From Plectosphaerella cucumerina (Eukaryota; Ascomycota; Sordariomycetes; Glomerellales; Plectosphaerellaceae): a stretch of DNA of 64,000 bases. A program made the position numbers and the translations under genes. The notes below the pieces were generated by a model. It was given only the letters and a program-made list of their open reading frames with translations. It was not told the DNA's origin and did no database searches. This document shows, one piece after another, positions 25,378-36,967 of the stretch (within the stretch, counting starts at the first letter, position 1; every line of letters begins with the position of its first letter). The DNA lies in assembly GCA_020746995.1 (NCBI GenBank), contig JAGPXD010000002.1:6820001-6884000 (forward strand), read 5' to 3'.

Positions 25378-25849
25378 ATGACCTGGATCTCACGATTAAT
25401 CACGGCCTTTGGCCTAATCCTCCTAGGCCATGCGTAAGCCCCTCCGAGGCTCTGCCCCCGAACTCCCGGACTGACATGCTCGAAACAGCTGCTACTCAGC
25501 CCAGGAACACACAACACTCCACTCCTTCAAGACGGCATCGACAACCGCCGCGAGCACCTCGCTACCTCCCGACATCACGATCGAAACCATCGTCGCGACC
25601 GTCGTCGTCTGCCTGGGCCTCGTCCTCGGCGCGCCCAACCTGCGGCCGATCCAGTGGCGCGTCTGGGCGGGCAAGATCGAGAGGGAGGGCGAGGACGGTT
25701 TCCGGACGGGCAGCGGCGAGGTCGAGAAGGATTACCTCGGGAACCCTTTCCGCGTGCTCGAGAGCAGGCCGGGCTTCGTGGATATCAGGCAACAAAGGAA
25801 GGAGTTTGCGGAATGGGTCAAGAACGGCGGCGGCGCGGTGTCAAAGTGA
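25378..25849 (+). CDS. EMC5: ER membrane protein complex subunit 5 (Emc5/MMgT family)
   Basis: Subunit of the EMC, which inserts and stabilises membrane proteins in the endoplasmic reticulum; the family is also called membrane magnesium transporter. Two exons, 25378-25433 and 25489-25849, give about 138 residues, close to the usual fungal length. Residues 1-19 form a first membrane segment (WISRLITAFGLILLGHA), split by the intron right after it. The luminal loop carries YSAQEHTTLHSFK. A second segment follows at about 47-65 (ETIVATVVVCLGLVLGAPNL). The cytosolic tail has the family pattern LRPIQWRVWAGKIE, with FVDIRQQRKEFAEWV near the end. The donor is GTAAGC and the acceptor AACAG. The short first exon means simple frame calling misses the start. 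Confidence 0.9.
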
Positions 25850-26944
25850 TTGCGCGACGCCACTCCTCTCTCCAACCACCCCCGCAAGGCGGACAAGGGA
25901 GATCTATTCCAGGCGCATGTCGCCTCTCTGCCTCCCTGGATCTTCCGGCCAGCTGCGGGATCGCGGGTCTGAATAGTTGATGGCACGGCATGGCGCCAAG
26001 CGAGGCGCATCCTCTACGCGGGAAGGACTCTCTCGGCGGTCGGGCTTTGTGCAGGATATAGAAGGGCGGGCTCAGAGGCGGGGGGCTGGAAGGGCGCAGC
26101 CGAATCCATCATCACCCCCATACGCTATATCCCCGGGACCACATGGCCCCCCCTGGGTGAGGTGCCCTTTTGTCTATCTACTCGGGCAGCCTCCGCGGTA
26201 TTGAACCTCCCCTACTCTGCTGCGGAGCCTCTTTGTTCGATGGCTGTTCTGAACCCCCCCTTGGCCTTTGTACAGTTACATCACGAGAGAGATTCGCCCT
26301 GGATCGTGGCTTTTCTTGAAATGGAAGACGAGTTCTACATTCTGCTAGTCTTCGAGACGACTGAGGATCATCTGCTGTCTATTATCTGTGGGAAAATGCT
26401 GTGTCTGAGCCTTGCTTGTGCCCCGGGATTCGAGGGCCCCCTTCTTTCGTGGCGAGGATGGGCATGGGATGTGAAACGGACAAAGGAGGCTATGGAGAGT
26501 GTAGGGTTGGGGAGAAATATGTTGCTGACTTTGCAGAATGAACACCAGAAGCATGGCTGCCTGTCCTTGCTCGGGGTCCAGAGATCACCAAGGTCCCAGT
26601 GGGGCGCGTCCAGGTACTCAAACACATATCCTCCTGCGGAATTGAGGATTAGGTCCATCGAGTCAGGCGACGAGAATGATTCTACCAGAGCACCTCTTCC
26701 ATGGCTAACGAGCACCTCTCGGCCACCTTACGGTTGTACGCTGGAAATGGGAAAGGAGCTATCGTCCCGCCCACCGTGTACCGACCCAAAACAGCGTTTC
26801 GTGACCAGGCAGGCAGGAGCTCCCCCGGTCGTGCCTTCCATTATTATCCACCCGCACTGATATCAGAAATTTTCTGTCTTTACTGAAGCATGTGGTGCGA
26901 TCAAACCTCCACACGATCATCACCCAGACAGAGACCAGTCGGCC
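25850..26944. other. Intergenic region (emc5 to msh5)
   Basis: About 1.1 kb. Two open frames overlap on opposite strands, 26162-26860 plus (232 codons) and 26368-26715 minus (115 codons). Neither has a recognisable domain, so no gene is called. The minus frame has a Trp/Phe/Asp-rich segment (YLDAPHWDLGDLW) that could be a relic of a gene. Confidence 0.35.
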
Positions 26945-29900
26945 TTGTCACCGTCCTTCATCATGCCATCCTCCAGCCGAGGGTCCTCGAGTCACCGTGG
27001 CTCCAGACGAGGTTCAACACCCCGGCGTGCTTGGCCGCGTTCTCGAGGCTCAGCCTCTGCATCCCGATCCTCCCCCGCTTCAAGTTCATCGTACCCAGGA
27101 CGCTCCAGGGCTGGTCGCTATGCCTCATCTAGAGGCTCTCGATACTCCTCGGCCAGCCGGCGTGGATCACGATCTGTTCCACGAGCGGGCTCTCACATGT
27201 CAAGAGACTCTAGCGTCCCATCTCAAGTTGCATCTGTCGCTTCCCATGTGTCAATGCCGCCTCAGCCCGCGGGATTTCGGTATCTTGACGCTGAAGATGC
27301 GACCTCAAGCCCCCAAAGGGATCGCACCCAGTCAGAGCCAAGAGAGGAGATCATCCTCGCGGTAGATGTAAGGGGAAACAATTCGATGGGATGCGCCTAC
27401 TATTCAACACAATCTCAAGCTCTCTACCTGCTGAACGACATGCAGTCGGTTGGGTTGGATGTTCTGGGCTCTCTTGTAATTCAGGTGCAGCCCACCATGG
27501 TTCTTACATCTTTCCAAGCCCCGGAACCAGTCGTCGAGTTCTTCGATCAGGACTCGCAGTCTGCCGAGAACGGTACAGTGCGTCTCCCTTCACGAGAACT
27601 TCGACTGACATGCCTGCAGGGGCCACACATCAGGAGTACATAATGAGAACGACCCCTTCGGCTGATTTCAGCTTTGAGTCTGCAATGGACACACTGGCCA
27701 ATCTGTCTATCCGCTCGGCCGCTCCTCTCAGAGCCAGGGTACGGGCTGGGGCGATAGCTCGGGACCCAGTACTTGACATTCACGGGGAGAACTCATTCTC
27801 TGCAGTCACTGGCACCAGGCTCGGCGCGTTTATCAACCTCGACGCCCGACTTTCCGTTGGTGAAGCTCCAAACCGGCGGCCTGAGAGTCCGGCTAACGTT
27901 CATGCAGATTGGATGTGCTGGCGCTCTGTTGAAGGATGTCTTTCGACGCGCCAGTGCTAGCAGTGTCGTTGCCGGCACCAACTCGAGGGCCATCGGCAGC
28001 CTCCAGATGTTCAGCCTTGCCAACAGAATGCTCGTCAATGGCGATACTCTAAGTTCCCTTCAAATACTCAGCTCGGAACTCCACCCCAACAGTCAGATCT
28101 GGGGAACATCAAAGTCAACCTCGGGAGCCAAGGAGAGCCTCTCCATTTGCGGTCTGTTACACGCATTTGCCAGCACCCCTCAAGGAAGGACTCGTCTCCG
28201 TCAGCTGATACTTCAACCGGCCACTGATATTGGCTTGATCAACGAGCGGCAGTACATGATCGCCATGTTGCTACGGCCCGACAATGCTGATGTCCTGAAG
28301 AACATTTGCGCCTCTCTGTCCAAGCTCTCTGATCTCGGGAAGGTTCTTCTTCTCTTGCAGAAAGGCGTGGAGTCTGCGGGAGGTCGCGGAGCTGTCGATC
28401 GAGGCGCTTGGTGGATGCTGGTCAAGTTTGCTCTGAATGCGCTTCATCTGAGAGACGCCGTCTCGCAGCTCACTCCATCAAACACTTCACGTCTTCAAGT
28501 GATGACAGTCGAACGAATACCTGTGGGCATAATGAAGCGTGTTGGCGAGATGATCAACAACACGATCGACTTTGAAGAAGCGAAGACCGGCTCTCGCATC
28601 GCAGTCAAATGGGGACTGGACGACAATCTCGACAATCTCAAAAGAGAATACATCGGACTGCCGGAGCTGCTCAGCGAGGTTAGCTCGGCCATTTCCCGCG
28701 AAGTGCCCGAGTGGGCGGCCAGATACATTGACGGGTGCACCTTCTGGCCGCAGCTCGGGTTTCTCACAACAGTGCCAATCGACCCCGTCTCAGGGGAGTC
28801 TCGATATGAAGGTCAAGGTCTTGCCGAAGGTCCATGGCAGCAGCAGTTTGTGGCGAACGGCATGGTGTATTACAAGAACCAGCACATGACGGAACTCGAC
28901 GAATGCAAGGGCGACATGTATGGTCGGATTCTAGGTGAGTACTTGATCCCTGAAGGAGGATGACAGGGGCTAACATGTGATACAGACGCTCAGGTTGACA
29001 TCATTCACGAACTGTCTCTCCAAGTCCTGGAGCATGGTGACACACTCAAATTGGCTTCAGATGCAGTCGGAGAGCTTGATGCTATTGTTGCGTTGGCTTT
29101 GGCTGCAAAGAAACATGGATGGAGCCAGCCCACCCTCACTTCTGAGAATGTCCTGCAAATTCGTGGGGGCCGTCATCCTCTCCAGGAACTGGTGGTTGAT
29201 TCGTACATCCCCAACGACTGCTATCTGAGCGGCGGCCAGGGTGAGGCAGACGAAGACCCCAAAGGCCACGCCAAGCAGTCACCACCTCGACCGCCATCCA
29301 ACCTACTAGCTTTGACAGGACCGAACCATTCTGGAAAGAGTGTCTACATCAAACAGGTAGCGTTGATCGTTTACCTTGCCCATATCGGCAGTTTCGTGCC
29401 AGCAGACGAGGCGGTCATCGGTGTCACAGACCAGATCTTGACACGAATTTCCACTCGGGAATGCGTCACGGAGAATGAGAGCGCATTCGCCATCGACCTT
29501 CGGCAAATTTCGTTTTGCCTGAAGGCGGCCTCAAGAAGAAGCTTGGTTCTCATCGACGAATTTGGTAAGGGCACCCGAGCGGACGATGGAGCTGGATTGA
29601 TGTCAGCTCTTCTGGATCACTTTCTGACTCTGGGACCCCAGAGCCCAAGGATGATTGCTGCCACGAATTTTCACGAGATCTTCGAGGGTCGGCACCTAGA
29701 GAATCATCCACAGCTCATGTTTGCGCACATGGATGTCCACATGGACTTGGCTAATGCCTCGAGCGATCATCCCATGACGTTCCTGTATAAGCTTGTACCG
29801 GGGAGAAGTTCGTCGAGCTTCGGTGGGTTGTGCGCATCACTGAATGGAGTCGACAGAGCCGTTGTCGATCGTGCGGAAGCAATCAGCCTGCTGCTAGCCA

Positions 29901-30070
29901 GGAACGAGGACCTCGGTGCTGCATGTGCAAAGTTGGGAAATAAGGACCAGAGGCAGCTCGAGAATGCCGAGGCGGTGGCGAGACAGTACCTCAGCCTTTC
30001 AACGGAGGACCTGCTTCGCTCTGAAGACGTCAGAGGTCTTCTAGGTGGAATTCTCTCAGGCGGAAGATGA
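26945..30070 (+). CDS. MSH5: MutS homologue Msh5 (meiotic crossover factor)
   Basis: Meiosis-specific MutS-family ATPase that pairs with Msh4 to stabilise recombination intermediates; it does not act in mismatch repair. Exons 26945-27572, 27620-27855, 27908-28934 and 28986-30070 join in frame, giving about 991 residues. The first about 110 residues are Ser/Arg-rich, then a shortened MutS connector and the lever/clamp core (SICGLLHAFASTPQGRTRLR). The C-terminal ATPase has Walker A TGPNHSGKS near residue 740, Walker B SLVLIDEFGKGT and the helix-turn-helix tail. Msh5 is preferred over Msh2-6 because the Phe-x-Glu mismatch-binding domain is absent and IGCAGALL and FGKGTRADDGAGL fit Msh5. The first intron (47 bp) uses a GTACAG donor; the stronger GTGCGT five bases on would break the frame. 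The start could lie further downstream. Confidence 0.92.
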
Positions 30071-30431
30071 TACAAGCGGCAGACCCTAGATGTGAGGCTG
30101 GAGAAGAAGAGGGAGAGCCGAGGCATCATTAATGTTTCGGCGGATCGGTCAGCTTCTTTCAGCTGCAAGGGTTGTCATCCACGCAGCGCGCCCCCCTGAA
30201 GTAACCAGTCGCATCGGGGTGGTGTAGGGTGGCGTCGCTAACCGCCGCCCAGCTGCGGGCCGATACGACAGGGGGCTGACGACCTGTCCAACGGACCAGG
30301 CTGTCGCAGAGAAGGGGTCTGGCCAACCTCACTTGTTGTCGCGGCTCCTTCTTATCTCTGATCAAGCTCATCTTTTGTTTTCTCTGTGTCAATCGTGCCC
30401 ATCCACCCGCGCGAAATCGAGGTTTGCAATC
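30071..30431. other. Intergenic region (msh5 to CorA-like gene)
   Basis: 360 bases between two genes on the same strand. The second half is C/T-rich leader. No feature was seen. Confidence 0.5.
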
Positions 30432-32577
30432 ATGGCGGCCACTACGGATGCTGCAGTCATGGCATCTGTTCTCACCGACGACACCACGCCAGCGTCGCCA
30501 AGCCAGGGACCAACAGCCACGACACCATCAACAGCCACACCGGCAAGTTTATTTGAGGACCTTCACAGCCCAACGGTCTATGAAAAGACCAAGGCTTTCT
30601 GCAAGAGCGAGAAGACGCTCAATTTTGTCGTCGAGTTCGACCATGAAAAGGCTGAAGTTGCTTTCGACCTCAAGTCAGAGGAACTAAAGGAGCTGCTCAA
30701 GCGCGGCACGCCTAAGGGCAGAGTGCGATGGATGTGAGGCGGCTTCCCATAATCCCACGGCCATCAAAGTGAAGAAGGCTGACCATACCCAGAAACATCT
30801 GGACGCCCACGGCTCAAGCACTGACGATGAGAGCCATCGGCGACCACTATGGGTTTTCTAGCCGCCTTCAGGCCATTCTCACAATGCGCCCACCTGAGCC
30901 GACACAAGCCAAGGAGCCACTCAGCGCGGCGACGCGACCAAGCAAGTCAGGGGCCACTGGAGCTGTTCAAACTTCCGAATCAGTGTCGGACAAGGGAGAT
31001 GTCGAGCATGGGTCTCCTGCAACAGAGACTCGCCTCCAGCGCGAGGTGCCAGCAAGTCTAAAGAAGGACTTGGCCATGTACCGAATTGTCAAGGACACGA
31101 TGGGGTTCACATCCGTGGACCAAGGACCACGATGTAATGGCCCTCCCAATTTCTTCTGATACAAGTGACTAACCGCGCGGCAGTCATCTGTCTCGGTGCC
31201 AACTGGCTCCATGAACGTGGGGAAGACAACGGGGAGCTGCTCCAGCCGAAGCATTGGTCTTGGTTGACACTATGCGCTGATTGTACGTCTGAGATGCCCA
31301 AGTACTGCCTCCCCCGAGCCTGCAAGCTGATATGATCCAGACACCGTGATATCGATTCAAGAGACGCCCGTCTTCGAGCACCCCGAAAACCAGGACTTGT
31401 GCCGTAAGGAGCTCAAGAATATGCGCTCTAACGCGGTGGGTATCTTGTATCAGTTGTCCCAATTGGGCATTGAGGAGTTCAAAGACAATGTCATCGGCCT
31501 CAAATCAGTCAGGGACACGATGAAGCCGGAGCACGGCCAGACCGGCGGCGCCATGAGGCGGACAACCTCGGACTTTGAACCTGGCTCTGGGAGCGATCCC
31601 CAGGTTGAGGGTTCAAGTAATCTCTTCTACTATCTTTTCGAGGACTATGGCGGCGCTGCCACCATCCTCGAAGTTTCCAAGACGATTGTCTCCGACTTGG
31701 TTTGTTGGATCTGTACATCTGCCGCTAGAGCTTTCATTTACTGACTATCGTATCACTTCTAGGACAAACGAGTACTCGCCAGCGCGGTAAGACTTTTGGC
31801 CCCTCCCTCTTTCGCGGGGATCTTGGATTCTGTAAATGACTGACACTGTCACAGCGCCGCCGAGCCAAGCTCAAAACAAGAGACATCATCCCACATCTGC
31901 ATACATTGCGGAAGGAGCTGCGCCAGCTCCAAAATCTGTTCCAGAGCTACAAGAACATGATCCGCCGAATCTCGCACCCCCGGCACGCCACGACCCACGG
32001 CGAGGTTCCTTCGGGTCCTATCCGCTTGTCCGGGGATGTCAAGATCTCCCAATCCGCCCGCAGCCGCTTCGATCGCCTTGAAGACCGCCTCCAGATGCTG
32101 ATGCTGAACACTATCCAAGAATGCTTGGAGGAGCAGAATGCCCTGTCGGACACTGTGCGTACACCCTCGACAGCCCATGCCGTTGACGGCATGCATGACT
32201 GACATGGTCCCCGGCAGTTCTTCAAGATCACGACCCAGAAAGATTCGCAAGCAACGGCCCGTCTGACGGGAAGTGCCACGCTCCTCGCCAAATTGAGCGT
32301 CTTCTTCCTGCCGATCAGCTTCATGACCGCCTTCTTTTCCGTGGAGATCCCTAATTTCGTGGAGGGGTACACCCCAAACACATGTGAGTCGCGATGGCGT
32401 CGCCTGGTGAGAACGTGCCGCTGACACAGAGGACAAGACTATGTGGCGTTTGGTGTGATTGCCGGGCTCTCCTTCATCGCTCTCTTCTTCTTCAGCAAAC
32501 TGTTGATGTTCTTCAGCGATATGCTTGAAGATTGGGCCGACGGGTTGATGAGGAAGATTAGGAAGAAGAACGACTGA
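30432..32577 (+). CDS. CorA-like Mg2+ transporter-family membrane protein
   Basis: Eight exons join in frame: 30432-30733, 30793-31133, 31184-31282, 31341-31699, 31763-31786, 31855-32154, 32218-32383 and 32438-32577, giving about 576 residues. The large soluble part has a short Trp-containing region (ICLGANWLHERGED), then a helical stretch with an arginine/lysine-rich coil (HLHTLRKELRQLQNLFQSYK), as in the CorA stalk. Two hydrophobic helices lie near the C-terminus: LLAKLSVFFLPISFMTAFFS, then YYVAFGVIAGLSFIALFFFS. The tail is basic (KIRKKND). The loop after the first helix reads SVEIPN where classical CorA has Gly-Met-Asn, so ion selectivity or transport itself is uncertain. Exon 5 is only 24 bases. 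The last intron uses an AAG acceptor because the upstream CAG and GAG choices put a stop in frame. The fold assignment is good; the substrate is not known. Confidence 0.85.
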
Positions 32578-32694
32578 GAGCCCCCGAAAAGCGGCGGAAT
32601 GTATGGTGTTTTGGCGTCATTTGTTTCGTAGCAGGGGCATGGTAGGGCGTGATTGGGAAAGGGAGAGGAAGAGGAAAGCCAGGGCTTCGGACTA

Positions 32695-33537
32695 TCACCG
32701 GAGCCCTGCTAGCAAGGCCACACCCATTCCCACGCCAGCGGCAACACCGACGAGGCGAGGCGCATTTGTCGGTCTTGCTGCGGAATCGGACTCGACGACA
32801 AAACCGTTCTTGGTCGTGGGCTGGGCGCAGTCGTTGCTTTCAATCTGGTAGCAGGCCCGGGAGCTGAGGCTGCTGCAGACGGGAGTGGCGGACGAGCCGA
32901 TATTCGGGCGATCGCCCACGATGGTCGTGGCGGCGGCGCCGCCGGGGACGACAATGGTGACGCCGATACCGTTGCCGCCCTGGAGCTCGGTGACGCAGGC
33001 CTCGTAGTTGCTGGAGCACTGGCGCACGGCCGAGTAGCACGCCTCCTGCTCCATGAGGAGCGGGATGTACGGGAAGGGGAAGTACTCGTTAGGCACGTAG
33101 GACGCCTCGGCGGTGGGAGCCGTGCCGGGCGAGTCCGGGGCGGTTCCCGTGCATACGGCGCTGAGGGGAATGTGTCAGTTTTTATCGTGCGTTTGCGGGC
33201 CGCCATGTGACAAGAACCTCAAGCAAGTGAGACGGTGACAGAAATGAAAAATGAGAACATACCCTGAGGGACAGCATGCGGGCGAGTTGCTCTCGTCGCG
33301 CGCGCACACCTGGCTGTTGGTGCAGCAGACGTTGTCGAAGCCCGGCTCGGAGCACTGGTACGTCCCGACGGGGCATTCCTGGCGCTTGAAGAGGAAGCTG
33401 TATTCCACCTGGGCAAAGGCTGATGTCGGTGTCGGCGTCGGCGCTGGCGTTTGCTGGGCGATGGCGGATGCCCGCAGGCACAGGGAGAGGGGGAGCGCGA
33501 GGCGCACTAGTGACCGCATCATGGTGGACGACTGCAT
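32695..33537 (-). CDS. Secreted Cys-rich protein, probably GPI-anchored
   Basis: Two exons, 33537-33263 and 33160-32695, joined in frame, give about 246 residues. The N-terminus is a signal peptide (RSLVRLALPLSLCLRASA), followed by a Pro/Thr linker and a KR site. A dense Cys region follows (QECPVGTYQCSEPGF, then VCC and ACCPSGAVC), then a second half with spaced cysteines, about 14 in all, suggesting a disulphide-bonded extracellular domain. The C-terminus is a small-residue then hydrophobic segment (LVGVAAGVGMGVALLAGLR), typical of a GPI-attachment signal. Likely located on the cell surface or wall; function unknown. Start codons at 33537, 33522 and 33519 all keep the signal peptide; 33600 would add about 20 polar residues and is less likely. 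Confidence 0.85.
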
Positions 33538-34209
33538 TCCTGGGCCCCGAGATGTGGTGTACGATCTGGCGGAAGGTTGGATATGTCGCGTCGATCTCAC
33601 CGACTGGATGCTGGAGTGAGGGGTTTTGGAGTTCCGTCTCTGAGCTGCAGATCTGAGCTGGTGCTAGCGTCGAGAGATGCAGGTAGATGGTTTGCTGGTG
33701 CGGTCGAGAGTGGTGAGAGGTCAAGTTCTCGTGGACACGATGCGTGGGAAAAGTTGCAGATATGAGAGGTTGGGGATTACTACTACTGTACTAATACGAC
33801 CTCTCAAACCTTTAGCCACAAGACGGACGGATGGCCCCCCTCCACAATTGGCGTGCAGAAAACCAGCCGTCGCTTGGGAGAACCTGGGTGTCGTTCCCGG
33901 CTCATGCGGCCGAGCCCAGCGCTGAGGTGGCTGGGCTCGCTGGGCTGATGCGGTGACACCCAGCCTGCCAGCTTTCAAATGGTGGGGGCAGGACCTCGAG
34001 ATGCAGGGTTGAAGCGGATGAGCGAGGGGAGCCAGCCGGGGCGATGATTGGCGGGGTGGGTTGGCAGAGCAACTGGGCGACACCCAACCTCCTCTGTGGA
34101 CTGTGCCCCTCGTACTTTGAGAATATGACGATGGGCTCTCCGGCGCTTGACTCGAGACCGGCCCGGCCCATGCCCCGAAAGGAGGCATCCAGTCGAGTAT
34201 TTGATGTCG
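33538..34209. other. Intergenic region
   Basis: About 670 bases holding the promoter of the GPI-type gene and the 3' flank of the next minus-strand gene. Overlapping frames of 130-180 codons are featureless. No gene is called. Confidence 0.4.
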
Positions 34210-35157
34210 CTAAGGCCCCCGAACATGGGCCAGGATCTGTCGCAGCCTCCCCAACGCCTTGAGGTTTCCCTGCTGCCCCGCGATGGGCTGTTGCTCCTTC
34301 TCGGCCTGGTCCACCTCCCGCCTGGCGTCGTGCGCGAGAGGTCCCAGATCGCCCCAGACCTCATCCGTGTACTGATCTAGCACGTCCCTCCACTGCTCCA
34401 GCCACAGCTTGATTCCCTCGGCGTTGTCGCTGACGCCGAGGTGCTGACGGGTCGCCTCGGGGTCTCCTGAAAGCAGGAAGCCGGGGGCGAGGTTGAGGAG
34501 GCTGTCCCAGTTGGTCGTCCCTCGCTGCGATGGACCTTCGAACAGTGCCCTCCGGAGCATGTCGACATCCTCGGGCGAGAGATCCGGGTCGACGTCGGGG
34601 TCCTCCGTCAAGTCAATGATGTCCGGGCTTGCCAGAAGATCCAACACCTCGGCCCCGTCACGGGCTTCCTGCTCCTGGATCGCCGTCCCGCTCTGGCCGT
34701 GTATCGGGCGGGATGCCCGGTCGGCGTGCGTCCCGAACTCCGCAGAGGATGGAAGCGGCGGTAGGGCTGATCCCTCCTGGAGGAAGCCGTCGTAGTCGGC
34801 GCTCGCTTGCTGGCTCAAGCCTTGTGTCTGGCCGAAGCGCGCCGCACTCGATCCCGGGGCGGAGAACTGGCCAGGACGTGCCTGCGACGTCTCTCCCCTC
34901 TCAATGGAGCTGGGAGCAAAGGCGCCATCTCGAGGCTTGTCAGAGGCAGTTGCCCCTGTTGAAGAGTGTTCTGGTCTGGCGGAGAACATGGCACGTGCAA
35001 GCCCAGTGGCCGATTGCTGTAGGCGCGATACTGGCGAGGCGGCAGCTTGCTGTACATTGTTCTCGACCTCGGAGGTGTAATTGCTCGGAAGGTCATCAGG
35101 GCCACCGGAAATCGTATCCTCCGGGGCCTTGCCTTTGCCAGAGCTGTCGCTGTTCAT
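34210..35157 (-). CDS. Protein of unknown function with a SUMO-interaction-like motif
   Basis: A single-exon frame of 315 codons, polar and largely disordered in its first half (Ser/Gln/Gly/Ala-rich). Near residue 175 is SPDIIDLTEDPDVDPDL, where IIDLTED with following acidic residues matches the SUMO-interaction motif consensus seen in many nuclear proteins. The last about 100 residues look folded and helical (WDSLLNLAPGFLLSG, EGIKLWLEQWRDVLDQYTDE), ending in KALGRLRQILAHVRGP. No signal peptide or membrane helix is present. Codon use is C/G-ending as in neighbours, and the frame is clean over nearly 1 kb, so I regard it as real. I do not recognise the family. Confidence 0.75.
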   Translation of the reverse strand: MNSDSSGKGKAPEDTISGGPDDLPSNYTSEVENNVQQAAASPVSRLQQSATGLARAMFSARPEHSSTGATASDKPRDGAFAPSSIERGETSQARPGQFSAPGSSAARFGQTQGLSQQASADYDGFLQEGSALPPLPSSAEFGTHADRASRPIHGQSGTAIQEQEARDGAEVLDLLASPDIIDLTEDPDVDPDLSPEDVDMLRRALFEGPSQRGTTNWDSLLNLAPGFLLSGDPEATRQHLGVSDNAEGIKLWLEQWRDVLDQYTDEVWGDLGPLAHDARREVDQAEKEQQPIAGQQGNLKALGRLRQILAHVRGP

Positions 35158-36967
35158 AGTGTAGAAGCCGATGTGTGAGTTGGTTCAGGCTTGGTGGGGG
35201 TGGGTGCTTGGTGCCTCGGCCGATGGCACCGATTTAGAGTTGACACTGGAGGGTGGGTAGGTTCCTCCGGATCCGATCGATGGTGCTGAGATCAATGTTC
35301 GATGCCAAGTAATGCAGGTGTACAAGACAGCATCTGAGTCTTGCGGGAGGCTGCTTGTTGTGTCCTTGAAACCAGGATGTGCTTGGGTGTGCTAGGGAGG
35401 AGTAGGTGTTAGTGGTGGTTAGTTGGCATCAGCAGCTTCCGAGGTAATGGGTTAAGTCACTCTCGCCGGACAGCTATATTGTTCGACGCGGCCCTTCACC
35501 ACCCATTGCCGTGATGCACCGGGTGGTAGCCCCAAAGACATTGCGAATGAAATATGAGACGTAGATATTCGCAAGTTGTAAAGAAAATCCGCTCCAGACT
35601 GGAGAGGCAATCTTGTAGCACTGGACGAGAACAAACACCGATGTCGATGGCGATGGCGATGATAGAGCGGCGAGGGGTTCAGGTGGTGTTAGATCCATCA
35701 TCCACTGGCAGTGGACGACGTGGAGGGGTCGGTCAGTTGAGCCCCGCCTCCAGCTGGACAGTGCTAGGTCCATCCTTGGCTTACATAAGTCGAACCCCCC
35801 GTCCGCCCACCAGCGAGGGTCCGGGTTTGGTCCAAAATCCATGCCTTGCCCCCCAGAACACCCTCCTTCACCGCGCCCATCAATTGAACCGATCTGAAAG
35901 CGACTGCACCACCACCGCCGCCTCGGACCTTCCCACCCACCACCACCACCACTACCACTCCCGACCCGACCGACCATCTCGCGCCACCTGCCTTCACTTC
36001 CGCGTGCACACCCACCTCACTGCCTGTCACCTTGATTCAGCGTCCGAACTGAACTGAACTTGCCTCCCCTCATCCCGAACTGGCATCGTCTTTCCCCTGC
36101 CTGCCTGCTTCTGCCCGCCCTGCTTGACCTGACCCCGACCCGACCTGACACTGAGCTGCCCGCCCCGACCCCAAAGGCCAAACTTAACCAAACCCAACTC
36201 GACGTCACCCCCCAAAACGCCCACCCGCCTTTGACCGGTGTCATCGACCTGCCGGCCACCTTCTCCCTCCCACCTCTTTCAGAGCTTCGACCTGCCCCTC
36301 CGATACAACACCACGCCCAAACGCCTTGTCCGCCCAACGTTCCGGATCGTCCGTCACCCAGACTGACCCGTTGTTGTCATCAAAGGTGGGACGCCGACTC
36401 CTTTCTCGCTGTGCTTCCATTTACCATACCTTACCCCCCCTGGCCCTCCTCGACTTGTCTTGCTCGTGCTTTGTCGCTGCCGTTGTTGTCCACCTGCAGG
36501 CACTTCCCATCCATCACACCAACTCCTCCCCCACTAGGATGCTCCTGCCCCCTACCTCCCGCCTTCTCCCAGAGCCTCAAAAGCCCTCCACCTCGCCTCC
36601 CTCGGTCGGAGCTAACCATAGACTTTAGCAACACTTCCAGAAGCACCACCCATCCCGTCAGACGTAGCTCGTGATCAGCCTCGACCATCTCCCTCGTCGC
36701 TGTCCGCCGATCGTTCGTCTCCGCCATCTCAGCTGGCCTCTCTCACCGCACGTGCACCCTCGTCTGCTCGTTACATACATCCCTCGAGACCGATACATTC
36801 GATATCTCGCTCGAGTAGCTTCCGCGCCCACTCCGCCGGCCCGATCCCGAACCTCGACAACATACCTTTGCCAACATCGACTCGCCTTCTTGCTGCGCGA
36901 CCTGAACTCCCTTCTTTCCCCCCCACCTGAGCTTCACCCGTAATCTCAGCGCATCTACTCCGCAATC
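35158..36967. other. Intergenic region with long C/T-rich leader of the B55 gene
   Basis: About 1.8 kb. From roughly 35920 to 36960 the plus strand is strongly C/T-rich with CACC/CAAC motifs, as in long leaders of fungal housekeeping genes. Long frames here (for example 36060-36674 plus) are Pro/Leu/Ser-rich products of that bias. No gene is called. Confidence 0.5.

Noticed and set aside
26162..26860. 232-codon plus frame upstream of msh5
   Set aside because: No domain, no start context, and an opposing frame is also open; kept only as a note in the intergenic entry.
36060..36674. 204-codon plus frame before the B55 gene
   Set aside because: Pro/Leu/Ser product of a C/T-rich leader; not protein-like.
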